The translations under genes and the position numbers were made by a program. Positions 1 through 11,519 of a DNA stretch of 64,000 nucleotides are shown one piece after another (position 1 is the stretch's first letter; each line of letters opens with the position of its first letter). Source of the DNA: Hyperoplus lanceolatus. Taxonomy: Eukaryota > Chordata > Actinopteri > Uranoscopiformes > Ammodytidae. Below the pieces are notes generated by a model. It was not told the DNA's origin, did no database searches, and saw only the letters and a program-made list of their open reading frames with translations. The stretch lies in contig CM049396.1 in the NCBI GenBank assembly GCA_026929865.2, forward strand, positions 39,541,001 through 39,605,000, given 5' to 3'.

Positions 1-379
1 GCAAAAAGTGGCCCAAAAAAGCTCTTTGTCCTGCTCAAAACTTGCTGTTATATAGTCAACTGAAAAACCAATGAGACTTGAGAGAAGGAGGAGTGAAAAA
101 GGCCCAGCTGCGTGGGGGAACCCCGGTAGCTCCCTCCCTCTACTCCTTACTTCTGTATGACCATATAAGGTCCTTCCCCCTATTACTTCCTGTGACCCTA
201 TGGTCCTCCCCCTTCCTCTGGTCAACTTTAACCTGATGAGCCTTCACATTCTATTCTGTTTCATTAAAACATTTCCTACTTTTACTTATGACAAAAATAA
301 ATACAAATGTCACAAGATATGCACAAGTAAAAAGTTACATCATGTTCAAGTATCACTTCAGGCTCATGGTACAGTGGCG
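1..379. other. No recognisable gene
   Basis: C/T-rich and A-rich stretches with only short open frames. I see no domain, repeat end or RNA gene here. Confidence 0.3.
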
Positions 380-991
380 TCACGGTGCATTTGAAACATA
401 GGCTTCAGACCTCGGAAAATAAGTTGGTTAGGCTTATTTTTGACCTCCCCATGAGAACTCATCTTGAATCTTCCCACTTTGAGAGGTTGTGTTGGTTGAA
501 AGTAGACGATCGTGTATCTCAGATACAACCGTGTATGGTACATAGGATTTTAAATGGGGATGTTCCCAAATATTTTAGAAACTATTTTATTTTTGAGTAA
601 GTGAAGTTCACACGCATGCCACTAGGGGTAGCACCACTGATTTTGTACCACCCAGAGTGAGGAAAACATGGGAAAGGATTCCTTTTTTATACTGGTGCTG
701 CACTTTGGAACAGGGAGCACTCAAGTTGGTCGGGAGTTTGGGCAATTTTAAAAAGGCCCTAAAAAATGGCTGAGACGTAATTAGGCTTGTCGTAGTGGGG
801 GTCATTGTTGTGTGTGTGTTTATGTATGTGTACTTTTTGCATATGTTTTGTGTATAGGGACCACAATGAAAATAAGCCTTCGGGCTTTTTTGTGTTTTTA
901 TCCCTGGCTTTTTATGTATTTTAATGTAACATAATGCTGTTCTTGTTTTTATATATGAAATGGTCGAATAAAATCAATCAATCAATCAATT
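380..991 (+). pseudogene. LINE 3' end (broken ORF2 C-terminus and tail)
   Basis: The frame from 385 to 600 reads like the segment after the reverse transcriptase domain of L2/CR1-like LINE ORF2: an LQTSENKLVRLIF block, then LCWLKVDDRV, then a VHRILNG...PKYF block. After a stop at 598 the typical end of the protein (FYTGAALWN) is still readable in another frame near 690-710, so the reading frame is broken. The copy finishes with a short AT-rich 3' UTR and an (AATC)n tail at about 968-990, which marks the 3' end of a retroposed copy. The 5' part is absent. Such fragments are dead on arrival. The exact clade is uncertain. Confidence 0.65.
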
Positions 992-1616
992 CTCAAGGTT
1001 GGAATGAGACCAGATATTACACAACGCTTTCTCAGGCTCTCAATAGTAAGAGCTAGGAGCTCTATGTTCTGCTGATGCTTGATTGATTGTTTGTCTCTGA
1101 CGTCATTCGTACCCACATGCACGAAGACAGTATGAACAGAGGGGTGGGACTCCAAGATGGCAGGGATAAACTGGATAATATCCAAGGCTTTTGCTCCTAA
1201 GAAACAAAAAGTTATGCAATTGGGGATTTCCACAAAGCGAATGATTGAGTCTCCGACCAGCAGAAACTCGGGGTCTGTGACGTCTCATCCATATACAGCA
1301 AGACCTGCTGGATAGTTGAGGAAATTGGACACAGGTGGAGTGAGAGGGGGCGTGGTATCACTGGCCGCTGTCAGAGCAGGCCACACTGCCACCATGGGAG
1401 GCGACTGGGCAAGGAGCCGCGGTGGCACAGTGACCAATTGACCTAAATAGCTGAAATATGGGTATTGGAACGCAGGGCCTGTGTGGCAGGCCTATCCATA
1501 AAATCTTGCTAAATAACCTTTGGTATGCGATGCTGGCCTGGGTTAGTGGGAGAGACGTGTATGTTGAGTAATCAGCTTTTGTTTGAAACTTGAGATGATT
1601 ATGTGTACTAGTCATT
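992..1616 (-). pseudogene. LINE ORF1-type esterase (SGNH hydrolase) remnant
   Basis: Read on the minus strand, about 1288 to 992 contains LLVGDSIIRFV, matching the GDS block with the catalytic Ser of SGNH/GDSL esterases. About 50 residues later comes VHVGTNDVRD, matching the GTND block. An SGNH-like esterase is known in ORF1 of CR1-like non-LTR retrotransposons, and that is my preferred reading. The minus-strand frame from 1615 to 1358 is rich in Pro, Ser and Cys and may be the upstream part of the same ORF1, separated by a frame break near 1290-1358. The catalytic His block near the C-terminus is missing because the (AATC)n tail of the neighbouring LINE abuts the copy at 991. No intact start is present. 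Confidence 0.55.
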
Positions 1617-1704
1617 TTGGTCTGCTCTAAATGTGGCAGAAAGATCGAGCTGCATTCAGAGTGTCCAGTGGAATTACATTATACAGCCGTTATGAGAGGA
1701 CCAT

Positions 1705-2245
1705 CTCATTAAAGTAATAGTTTGACATTCTGTGAAATCACATTTTTTTGCGCTCTTGTTATGAATTAGATGAGAAGATTGTCACCACTTAACTGTCTGT
1801 ATAGTAAGTATGAATTCATAACCAGGCCAGCTTAGCTGTGCATACGGACTGGAAACAAACGGAAACAACCTGGCTCTGTCCAAAGGTAACAGGATTCACC
1901 TGCCAGCACCTTTAAAGATCACTCATTAACATTATTAGCTGTTTAATGAAATACATGTTTAAGCCATAAAATAATCGAAGGATAAAAAACTTTTTTTGTG
2001 GAAAGTGGAGACAACTGATAACAAAACCTTTTAGGAGGGTTTTAAGATCAGATCTTCTCACTAGCGTAGTGTACAATCCCTTCACTTATGTCTGCACACA
2101 TTTTTACATTTTAGTTTGTATCAAGTTAACAAGATACAATGTGTTAATTAATGACCATGTGCTGGTTGGTGGATATTTTTTCCAAAGGGATGACCTTTAT
2201 GCTAAGCTAATCTTAATGCGTATTTACCATAAAATTATTTTAAAG
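1705..2245. mobile_element. MITE with imperfect terminal inverted repeats
   Basis: The left end reads AATAGTTTGACATTCTGTG and the right end, complemented, reads ATAATTTTATGGTAAATACG. The interior includes motifs such as GGCTCTGTCCAAAGGTAAC and TTAGATGAGAAGATT that I recognise from a very common fish interspersed repeat. There is no coding capacity. A second fragment of the same family lies at about 38543-38640. Confidence 0.55.
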
Positions 2246-2611
2246 TTATAAAGGAAATATAAGTTGTACAATATTTTTTAAAACAAATCTCATCGTTTGG
2301 GTGTTTGGTGAAGGTACATGATCATCCTTTCAGACCACACAAACAGTACATATTTCATGTAGTTCATAGTAACTTCTTTCGGCAAGTAGGGGAAGGTGGG
2401 GTGATTTGTGCAACTTTTTACTCAAAGTGATTTTAAAGTGAGGCCTTGACAGTTATGTCTCCAACTCAAATATGTACATATATTTCAGGATGTTGTGCAT
2501 CCCTGGCAATAAAAACTTTGGATCTGGAATAAACTGTTTAAGAAATATAGCTTTCGGAAAAAAAGTTGTCTTGACGCACAAATCACCCCACGTAGTGGGG
2601 TGATTTGTGCG

Positions 2612-2761
2612 TCATTGTGTCACAATGACAAAGTCACCATCATCATCTTTCTGGCCATCTGAACTCTCATCAGTGGTGTCGTTAAGTGGAATTGAGATGT
2701 CACTCTCTTCTGAGCTACTGTAGACAATCACTTTCTTTTGGTGACCAGCGTATACAGCCAT
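2612..2761 (-). pseudogene. Acidic C-terminal tail of a possible transposase
   Basis: The minus-strand frame ends at a stop at 2612-2614 inside the palindrome of the surrounding transposon. Its last ~50 residues are KKVIVYSSSEESD, a polar stretch, then QKDDDGDFVIVTQ. Such Ser/Asp/Glu-rich tails are common at the end of pogo/jerky-like transposases, but no catalytic domain is present because a LINE tail is inserted upstream at 2762. The part of the longer open frame beyond 2762 derives from that LINE and should be ignored. The assignment is weak. Confidence 0.3.
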
Positions 2762-3101
2762 GCCACTGGCACAACTCTCAGAAATGTACTTTGCACTAGT
2801 TGCTCCGTGCTTGTGGAACCAACTGCCACCTGACAAATGTGATTCCCCCCTACATTTCTGCCTTTAAATCAAGGCTCAAAACCCATATGTACACCCTGGT
2901 GTTTCCTCCCCATTAACTATCTTACCTCTGCACTACTATCTGTGTTTATGTGGATGTATGGGCTTTACGTCTTTTATTTTGGTTATTGTTATTGTACCTT
3001 CATTGTTTACCTACTGAATGCACTATGTACAGCACTTTGGACAGTGCAAACTGTCATAAATGTGCTTTTATAAATACATTTTACTTACTTACTTACTTAT
3101 A
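2762..3101 (+). mobile_element. LINE 3' terminal fragment with (ACTT)n tail
   Basis: It starts with a readable LCSVLVEPTAT-like / WNQLPP end-of-ORF2 segment, continues through a 3' UTR with the L2-like phrase CAGCACTTTGGACAGTG, and ends in repeated ACTT at 3078-3101. It interrupts the TA-flanked transposon at 2387-3502. Confidence 0.5.
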
Positions 3102-3502
3102 ACTCACCCAGGCCCTTGCGCACAAATCACCCCATCCCCAGAATTTTGGATAATAGGCATGATGCAGCAATTTAGGGTTGACATTGTGCTAACTATATAG
3201 ACTCAAAGTGTAGCATACCAAAGCACTAAACATGTGTCAAATGTTTTCAAATGTGTCTATAATTGTTCAGACACAATAATCAAAAAACCTTGATCATGGA
3301 AATTTTACTTTGAAAGGCAAAACACAGTTTTTTGAGCTTAAATGTGCTTATATCTTATTCCTTGTGTCTCCCTTCTTTACAGGATGAGTCAAATGGATGG
3401 CTCTTCTTAAATATGTGGTCACATTTCCAATTTCTTCCACGGTTTTCTAGAAACAAGGGGTTTTGCATCTTCCAAAATGCACAAATCACCCCACCTTCCC
3501 CT

Positions 3503-4379
3503 ATTTATATTTTATCCTTGCTGAAATTCAATTGCAAGTAGCAATGTAAACACATTTTCATGGCTAAAAAAAGGCGACTACTTTCCCCGTCCAGAGCCAT
3601 GCTTAATGCTCAATTGAAAAAGGAGTCAGTCTCTGGATAAAGGACTTCTCCAGTTTAAGTGAATTCCAACCTGAAGGCAAAATCTACAAACCACAGCCAG
3701 AGAACCCAAGAGAGTGGGAGAATTCCCCCACTGATCATCCAATTTGGCTGATACCAGCGTGTGTGAAAAAAAAACAGGGAGAATAAGGGGGAAAAAAATA
3801 TCTTAGAGGAATCTTCAATCACCCTGCTTCTGTTGCAGCAGCCCCACATTGATCCAGCGCATTAATCATGAGCGCAGGTAAACAGCATGTTGTTTCTGTT
3901 GGTAATTGTGACTCTGAACCATACTTAGCCTATAGCTACTCTCAACATGAGCTGATAAACCACTCTATTACCACCGCACAATGTAGGACACGTTCCGTCA
4001 ATGGCCGCTCAAGAGCAAAGAGCTTCCTGCAGCAACATCAAGAAAAGGCAGTTTATCTGTGTTTTTTTTTGCACTAGGAGGAAGAGGCTTGCAAATGCTG
4101 GCTTTTCAGCACGGCACCCTAGTTAAGAGCAACCAAAGCCCACCCCCTCTCACTCCACTTGTGAAATGTACACCTCCAGCTAGAGTCATTATCATAATTG
4201 TTACCAAATACTGTAACTCCCAAGTTTTAATTGCAATACCATTAAATTCCAATGTGAACGATTCACTTGCATGGACAATTTCATTTCTAAATTGAAATTC
4301 CCACTCAAAAGATTTTATATAAACACAATGATGAAAATAATAATATCTCAAAGGCCAAATAGTAAGAAAGGAGGAGGGG
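3503..4379. other. No recognisable gene or repeat
   Basis: Only short open frames without domains. A pyrimidine run and a purine-rich tract near 4360-4395 are the only notable composition features. Confidence 0.3.
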
Positions 4380-5960
4380 TGGGAGGGGGGTGAATAAATT
4401 AGGCAAATTGTATCAAGAACTAGTCACGGTTACTCAACCAAGGCATTTAAAACAAATATGCCCTATAACTGACACGTTATCATCGTCTCCGCACTGCATA
4501 TAAACCATGCCTTGACTCATTTATTTTCAAGATAAAAGACCAGTCGGGTATAATGGTCAGAGCCAACAACATGAAATAATAAACCATTCATTAAATCATG
4601 CACAGAAGTGCTAACTTTTCTAATAAAAGATTCGGAGAGTTTAATTAATAGCAGTCGTTAGCGCTCGTTTAAAACGTATCGATTTAAACATAACAATATG
4701 TTAAAATAATGTATCCTGCAACAGTCATCTCACCTCCCCTCGGCGGGGCCCCTTGCTCGCACCGCATTGTAATCAACAGATTGTTAGACATGCATTTTCT
4801 GGGCCAATGACAGAGCCTGATGTATGGGGTCGAAGGGAGCGTTCATAATCCATCCGCCACTGCAATTTATTATCTTATTTTAATTGTATACACAAACATT
4901 GAGGTGATTTAGGTGACACAGTGGAAAGATGAAATCCGTTTATATTAAAAGGGTTGCTCACCCCTGGAGCCCACTGCCAGCACCACCTTTCAATGACTGC
5001 TTTTAACAACATGGTTATTGTTTTATTGATCAGGTTTTTATTACAGATTTGACACCCATGTTATGTGTTAATCGAACTGCACATAATTTTTTGACACATA
5101 TTTTACGAGATTATGACTGCAATTAATTTAATAACTATTATTTTTTCGGCAATTTCAGTTCTTAACGAGGTTTGCGGGAGAGTGCACCATTTGTCTTGAG
5201 CCGTGTTGTCACTCATGCACTCTCCAGCACGGTGGCACAGTGCATGACCCTAATGGAAGCCTCAGAAATGGCCAATCGAGCCACAGCGTCCGCCCTCCCC
5301 TAGCTCATTGCCCGAGCCACCTTCTTTTGTTCTGGGAAGCCATATCACTATTAAGAAAGCCATTCATAGCCATATAATTCCTCTTTTCTACACTTAAACA
5401 CTCCGAGTTTATGGGGAAATTATACAACTGCAGCCTTTTGCTCAAAAGTACTTTGAGGATGTGCTATTTTTCAGACATTTAACCTGGGAGGCGAAAAAAA
5501 ACATTTTCGGAAATGTGAAGGATTAATATATTTTCTTAAAACACAAATTATACAACATTGGCTTAACACATAGTAAATCAGGAAAACATGGACACCTGCT
5601 GATGGTACGTGAGCATTTATAGCAAAGAAAAGGGGGGACGGGGAACATAACGGTGTATCAAGATAGATAAAGCTTGCACATCTATAAAGGGCACACACTA
5701 ACCAAGGCCACTGTTAGTCAATAGTCTCCGTCTGTGTCTCCTGTCATCTCCTAAAGTGCACATCTGGGGAACACGGCACAAATTATCTATCAGAAGAATT
5801 ATTAATTAATCGCTCATCTCATACAGTATAATTGGACAGATCTGGAACGCCATTAGCAGCGATAATAAAGTGAATCCATACCTCCCGCCCACCTGAGCAC
5901 ACGGGAAAAAGCCTCCTCTGCTCTCTCTTTCTTTTGTGGCCTTGTCAGCAAATGTATTCT
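4380..5960. promoter_or_regulatory. Repeat-free AT-rich block, candidate conserved non-coding DNA
   Basis: About 1.6 kb without repeat ends or open frames of interest. It is dense in homeodomain-type TAAT/ATTA cores, such as TTTAATTAATAGC at 4640 and ATTATTAATTAATCG at about 5799, as well as CAATTTATTATC-like sites. This texture is typical of deeply conserved developmental enhancers, and it contrasts with the transposon-packed flanks. Conservation cannot be judged from one sequence, so this is inference only. Confidence 0.3.
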
Positions 5961-7293
5961 TTTGCACTGAGCAGTGGTTAACACCTTATAGGTTTGTCAA
6001 ACCAATTTTAATTCATTTTTTAAATCTTCATAGCAATTATCTTTTTGCATAATCAGTTTCAAGACCTTGGGGGTCTACTGGATCTTGTAACGTCTTTAAA
6101 ATAAATGTTCAGATAGTAATTTGAAGTTTTGTGGAAATTGCTTAATCAGATCCCAAAGTCAATATTTGTCTGAGGAACTAAGTTGTAGATGGAAAAGACT
6201 TCATGGGGGCTAAACGACGGGAAAAGAGGGGCCGGTTAAAAATAAAATGACATCAGAAGTTGGAGCCAGCTCAACATGAAAGCGTGCATGTCTGTGTGCT
6301 GGGATGATGGAGTGTGTGCATAAGTGTGTGCGTGCTAGGGCTGCCGATTGTCCATGTAACATTTCACTGTAGTTTGTGTGTGTATGTGTGCGAGTTTGAG
6401 AGTGAGAGAGAATGTGCGTGTGTTTAGCTGCACAGGCGCAAATCCTGGTTCTGGAGCCAATGTGTAGATAAAGTCAACTCCTTTGAAATTGTTTTAATTT
6501 TCCGTTTTAACACACTGTCAAAGGAAACACAAAGTCATAAAAGAGATTAAAGCTATAGTATCATGAAATACTAACAGCTGTTGTTGACCTAACACAGCAG
6601 TTATCTACTTTGAGCATTTGAAAGATGTCCAACTTAAAAGGAGGGGGCACAGATTGTATGTTTGTCCCAAATACTCTTGTAATGAGATGTATCTGAATGT
6701 GTAGTTATGCTATTAATGAGAAAGATAAAATGACAATGTGTTACATAGCTGCCATATCAATGACTGACTCGATAAACTGTATCTCTCAGTCTGATGCAGG
6801 GACAAAGGAAGTATAGGGTCCATGATCCCTTATAGCAAGGACAAATAAAAAATAAAAAACCAGGTCCACAGGGCTCCCCTTGACTCCTTAAGTATATATG
6901 AATCACTACCCTTATTATCACCCTGACACAGCAAGGAGCTTTGCTTTATGAATGCTACTTAAGGAGCATCTCATAATGTGCACTGACTAGACCCAATCAT
7001 AATCTGTCTTGCCCAATAACAACAAGACAATGCTTTACGGAAAACGTCTGATGTCATATCATCATTACACTAATAGCAAAAGCCCAGGCTACTCTTAGCC
7101 CCGACCGATTATTTATTTTTTAAACGGCGTATTGGTGAGAAGGCATCAATGATCAATTCAGGCATTTAGCCTGTGGAGCAGGGCTTTAGTCAGTGCCAAC
7201 ATTGATTATTTGAAGGAGAAAATTGGTCCGTAATAATGGGTATTTCTCATGTCTGTGTGACGCCACCACACGGACAAATGCAGTGGGGATGTA
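5961..7293. other. Non-coding, degenerate GT-rich patch
   Basis: No gene seen. A degenerate TGTGTG/GTGCG patch occupies about 6280-6425. The stretch 6960-7240 is again repeat-free and AT-rich, with several TAAT and CCAAT-like cores. Confidence 0.3.
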
Positions 7294-7302
7294 GGGATTT
7301 CT

Positions 7303-7887
7303 TAGCCTGGCATTCCCAGACCTGCCACTAGGCGCTGGCAAATGAAATTTGCTGCGCGTGTTGGTCTGGACACGCTCCGTTGAAACTTTATCAAGAAAGC
7401 CAGAAATCTGGCTATGGTTTCAATTGGTTCTATCTAATATGGGCGCGCCAGAGCCCCTTATATGGTACTCTGGGGAGGACGTAACCGGATGACGACAGTG
7501 ACGTGCATGCGACGTCGAAGCCGTGATAGTAAACATCAAAGATTGCTGCGGAAATGTGATTTTGAGACTGCTTTGGCCTCGACCCTTAACGATTTGGAAG
7601 ACGGCACTCAAATCTTTCATTAGCAAGTAAGTGGAATGTTCTATTTTGCCGACCGACAACGGCAAACTAGTCATTAACTAGTTAATTTAACAGTTTAACA
7701 GCTGTTCGCTAAACGAAAGGGGCTTACGTCGCCTTGTGCATCGCTCTGATTGGTTGTAGTGCTATCCGACTGCGTGCAGTGGCATTTGAAATGCACGAGT
7801 AGGAGCCGCCCCTTGAGTTGGGAATTACTATTGATCGTGGCCAGACCGTCTATCGTTCAAGATATCAGGGACTGGATTTCCAGGCTA
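7303..7887. mobile_element. Non-autonomous DNA transposon, TIR TAGCCTGG, 8-9 bp TSD
   Basis: The left end TAGCCTGGCATTCCCAGAC and the right end (complement TAGCCTGGAAATCCAGTC) form terminal inverted repeats. The element is flanked by GGGATTTCT at 7294-7302 and 7888-7896, a 9-bp target duplication (8 bp if the first T belongs to the element). A diverged second copy lies at 45715-48628. The 84-aa open frame inside on the minus strand is not coding in the second copy. Confidence 0.75.
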
Positions 7888-8159
7888 GGGATTTCTTTAA
7901 TATCAGTATAAAACTGAAGCCTCAATTTTTCATTGTTTATGCCAGTTTCTGTTCTTGTGTCACTTATAAAACTTCATATAAAGTATATTGAGGAAGCATG
8001 CAATCATCTTTATTGTACTTTTGGAAAATAACCCTTTTGGGTGCTCTATATTTGCTGCATATATTAACAAACACAGACACCCACATTAGCCCACACACCA
8101 CTAGTGTTTTACCATCACACAACTCAAAGTTGTGGTTTTACCATAGATAGTAAATAATA

Positions 8160-8610
8160 TTGATGTAGCATCCGGGCTGACCTCAGTTATTCACACGGCA
8201 TCCAATAATCCTGGTTTGTGCGCGTTGCCATTTTGTGAGATTTTTACTCCGCCTCACGTCGGGGGGAGGGAGATAGCTGACGTATACCTCCGAGGCAAAG
8301 TGAGGGACAACAGGCGGAGAGCTGTCACTCAAGAGATCGCACCAATACATTTTAACTTCCAAAAGAATAAAAACTAGCGTGGTCCAAACAAATTCACCCC
8401 CCTCAGTGTTGTCATGGAGAAATGACCTAAACATACAGACTAGAATGTTTTTTTAATCCAGGCCTGAAATAGGTTTAATAATGCTGTGAAAACGGCATGT
8501 TTAACATTGGAGTCAATGAGAAATGGCTGTCTTCTGCATCCAGCCCCCAGTGGCACTTCCGGGTTACTACAGTTGTGGTGACTTCCTTATTGGATGCTGG
8601 TAAAAATGGT
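8160..8610. repeat. Interspersed fish repeat, possible MITE
   Basis: GCATCCAATAA near 8199 and TTATTGGATGCTG near 8588 are inverted copies close to the two ends. The interior phrases ACCTAAACATACAGACTAGA and TTGGAGTCAATGAGAAATGG I associate with an abundant teleost repeat. No coding potential. Confidence 0.45.
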
Positions 8611-8630
8611 TGAGGTTGGGGCATGGGTTT

Positions 8631-8867
8631 TACAACCCCTATTCCGAAAAAGTCGGAACATTATGTAAAATGTGAATAAAACAGAATGTGATAATTTCCT
8701 AATCCTGCTGTGATGTGTATTCAATATAAAACAGAACAAACACATCATATGTATTTGTTTAAACTTACAAAAAACAATAAAACGTTATTGTTTTTTGTAA
8801 ATATACACACATTTTAAATGTTGTGCCTGCAACACATTTCAAAAAAGTTGGCACAGGGGCATGTTAA
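8631..8867. mobile_element. Looper-like non-autonomous element
   Basis: The left part TACAACCCCTATTCCGAAAA, the internal GTAAAATGTGAATAAAACAG and the right part ACATTTCAAAAAAGTTGGCA match the general shape of Looper-type repeats (piggyBac group) known from zebrafish and other teleosts. A TTAA follows at 8864-8867. The copy is degraded. Confidence 0.5.
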
Positions 8868-8869
8868 CC

Positions 8870-9540
8870 GCTGTGCTGTCAAAGATACACCAATAGGCTC
8901 ACCAGGGTATGTGCCGCATCTATCACCACCAAGCATACCTTTCGACACCTCCCCTCCAAGGAAATGTGAGATCAGATAAGTCGTAAAAAAGGCCAGATCA
9001 GCGTCAGCACCAGGACCGAATGGGCTCCCTTAGAAGGTTTATAAGAACTGCACTGGATTGGCAAAAAATCTTATGGGAGCTCATGAGGATGGCATGGAAG
9101 AACCAAATCATTCCATCAGAATGGCAGCAGGCAGTCGGGATCTTCATTCACAAAGAACAGAATTCCACCAATATCAGCCAGTTCAGGAGAATCGCATTAT
9201 TACATGTGGAAGGGAACATCTTTTTCTCCATGCTGGCGAGAAGAGTGAAAAGCTTCCTTTAGGGCAACAATTACGTTGATACCAGATACATGGTCTCCCA
9301 GGCTTCCCTGGTTGCATTGAGCACTCCTCCATGACATGGCAGACCGAGCAGATACAGCGTGCAGAAAGAGGCGGTCTACATGTGGTTTGGCTTGACTTGG
9401 CAAACGCCTACGGATCAGTTGATTGAGTTTGCATTGGAGTTTTTCCACACACTAACCTGTTTTATCAACATCATATCCAGGTATTTCAGCAAACTCCATA
9501 TGTGTTTCTCCCTCAAAGGCTTCTTGACGGGATGGTGTCA
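8870..9540 (+). pseudogene. LINE reverse transcriptase fragment
   Basis: Although broken over three frames, the segment reads ARSASAPGPNGLP, then ELMRMAWKNQIIPSEWQ, then SQFRRIALL and HVVWLDLANAYGS. These are the successive N-terminal blocks (0-3) of a non-LTR reverse transcriptase. Stops occur at about 8980 and 9260, and there are several indels. The catalytic (F/Y)xDD block is not reached, because the sequence switches to Ty3/gypsy gag near 9540. It is a dead 5'- and 3'-truncated copy. Confidence 0.6.
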
Positions 9541-9559
9541 CAACACGGACAGCTCGAGG

Positions 9560-9980
9560 AGCACATGCAGGCCACCAGTCCTTTGATTTCTGCCGTCTCG
9601 GGTCCAGAACCCCGCTTAAGTGCTCTAGAGCGCTTTTCTGGAACTCCAGGTATGTGCCGCTCTTTTCTGACTTTGAGCTCATTGACTTTTGGACTACAGC
9701 CTCTCACATATCCCACTGAGAGGTTGAGAGTGGCTTTTATGATCACCCAGCTGAGTGGGAGAAGCAGTCGGCTTTCTGTTCATCTGTGGCTGCCTTCTCT
9801 GAGGGTCTTCAGAAGGTGTTTGATCATGCTACCCCTGGTCAAGAGGCTGCTCGTGGACTGTTTAACCTGGTTCAGGAGAGCTGTGGAGAGTGACTGGAAC
9901 TCTTCCGCTTTCTACAACAGACTTTCTGATGGCATCAAGGATGAGCTGGTGGGTCCCTCCAACAGATTTAGATTCTCATC
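9560..9980 (+). pseudogene. Ty3/gypsy gag remnant
   Basis: EPRLSALERFSGTPGMCRSF followed by QPLTYPTERLRVAF and ITQLSG is the capsid-like retrotransposon gag motif of sushi-type Ty3/gypsy elements of fish. Between about 9750 and 9880 a pair of compensating indels throws the protein out of frame. The frame is restored at AVESDWN...LSDGIKDELV. The open frame therefore looks longer than the conserved protein. Confidence 0.65.
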
Positions 9981-9984
9981 ATCA

Positions 9985-10490
9985 CAGCTATCGGCAGAGA
10001 ATCGATGAATCCCTCACCTGCCTCAAACAAGCTGCTTGGTATTCGACCCTTGACCTGGCAAGTGGATTCTGGCAGGTAGATATGGACCCCAAAGACCGGG
10101 AGAAGACTGCATTCACCACACCCATGGGCCTATACGAGTTCCAGAGGATGCCTTTTGGCCTCTGTAACGCACCTGCAACGTTCCAACGCCTGATGCAGCG
10201 GTGCCTGGGTGGGCAGGTCAACGAGTCTCTCCTGATCTACTTGGATGATGTTGTGGTGTATTCTCAAGATTTTGACACCCACATTGAACATCTGGAACAG
10301 GTTTTTGAAAGGCTGGTGGTCCATGGCTTGAAGTTGCAGCCCCATAAATGCAGCCTGTTCCAGAGAAAAGTCACCTACGTCGTCGGCCATGTCATTTCCG
10401 TAGAGGGAATATTCACAGACCCTGAAAAGACAGCTGTTGTTAAGAACTGGGTTCCACCCCTCAACCATTTAACACATACGATAATTTCTT
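9985..10490 (+). pseudogene. Ty3/gypsy reverse transcriptase fragment
   Basis: The segment reads STLDLASGFWQV, KTAFTTPMGLYEF, MPFGLCNAPATFQRLM and the catalytic block LLIYLDDVVVYS (YLDD), in the order expected for RT blocks 3-5, and ends with KVTYVVGHVIS. The N-terminal third of the domain is deleted at the junction with gag. After 10490 the frame is broken by a stop at 10520. Confidence 0.75.
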
Positions 10491-10574
10491 TGGTTTATGG
10501 GGTACTAATGGCGGTTCATTAAAAGGTTCTCCAAAATAGCAGCACCCCTGAATGCTCTCCAAGGTTCTGCTGGC

Positions 10575-11055
10575 ATGCGCAAAGGAAATGCTGCCATCAA
10601 CTGGACCCCAGACAGCCAGGTGGCATTCAACTCACTGAAAACGGCTCTGGTGAGTGCCCCAATCTTGGCTTATGCAGATTTCTCAAAACCATTTAACCTT
10701 TACAATGATGCTAGCCTAATAGGTTTGGAGGCTGTGTTGGCACAGGTACAGGACGGTAGAGAGAGTTTTGGCCTATGCAAGCAGGAGCCTTAACCCCACC
10801 GAAAGGAACGATCAAAACTACTCCTTTAAACTGGAGTTTATGCCCCTAAAGTGGGCCGTAACTGAAAAGTTTAAGGACTATTTGTGGGGAAATAAGTTCC
10901 TGGCCTTTACAGACAGTAACCCACTTGTCCACTTAAAAACTGCACACTTGGGGCCTACAGAACAGCCCTGGGCATCACAGCTGGCAAATTTTGACTTTGA
11001 AACCAAGTATCGCCCTAGTGCTTCCAACCGTAATGCTGATGTTTTGTCCAGGTAA
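10575..11055 (+). pseudogene. Ty3/gypsy RNase H fragment
   Basis: INWTPDSQVAFNSLKTAL and APILAYADFSKPF form the tether and first strand of the RNase H domain. One frameshift near 10765 separates these from ASRSLNPTERNDQNY, FTDSNPLVHL and RNADVLSR, which are the remaining RNase H blocks and the usual end of the domain. It is part of the element at 9545-11530. Confidence 0.75.
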
Positions 11056-11503
11056 CCAAAGAAGACAAGGCCTGACCAGCAGGCCCAAGTGGAGACGGCA
11101 GTGCTGGAGTCAGAGGACAGTACTGAAACAGAAGGCTGTTTGAAAGATTGGCAGGAGGGAGACCAGATGGTGGCCCAAGTGAAGGAGTGGGTGAGATGAA
11201 ATTGCTCCCTGCTACACTCCTGGTCAGAAGTGTTGGCTGTCCAAACATGAAATCCCACTCCGGGTAGAGTCTAGGAAGTTGGCCCCAAGGTTTGTGGGCC
11301 TGTTCTCCATCAGTAAGGTCATCAACCCTGCTGCAGTCAGTCATCCTTCCTCACTCCATGAGGATTCATCCCACCTTCCATGTCTCCAAGGTCAAACCCG
11401 GTTCGGAAAGCCAGCTCCAGCCCTCCTCCAGACCACCGCTCATCTAAACTTTCCATAGGGACCATCATGAACAACCCCGTGGGACGTCAGGGGCAGTCCA
11501 TAG

Positions 11504-11519
11504 AAGGGGGGGGGGGGGG
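11504..11519 (+). other. Polypurine tract (14 G)
   Basis: A run AA followed by 14 G directly precedes a TTCTATCAC sequence. This fits a plus-strand priming polypurine tract abutting the first bases of a lost 3' LTR. Confidence 0.5.

Larger units (their letters stand above)
2387..3502. mobile_element. TA-flanked DNA transposon with sub-terminal repeats
   Basis: The ends are inverted copies of GGGGAAGGTGGGGTGATTTG (from 2389 and back from 3500), each bordered by TA. This fits a TA target duplication as in the Tc1/mariner/pogo superfamily. The core GGGGTGATTTGTGC recurs inside at about 2577-2590 and 2597-2610, forming a perfect palindrome with 19-nt arms at 2572-2614, and again at about 3118-3134. 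A LINE tail is inserted at 2762-3101. The family is not identified; membership of the pogo-like group is an inference from the TA target and the acidic protein tail described next. Confidence 0.6.

Noticed and set aside
7420..7674. 84-codon minus-strand frame in the TAGCCTGG element
   Set aside because: It is not maintained in the second copy at 45800-46020.
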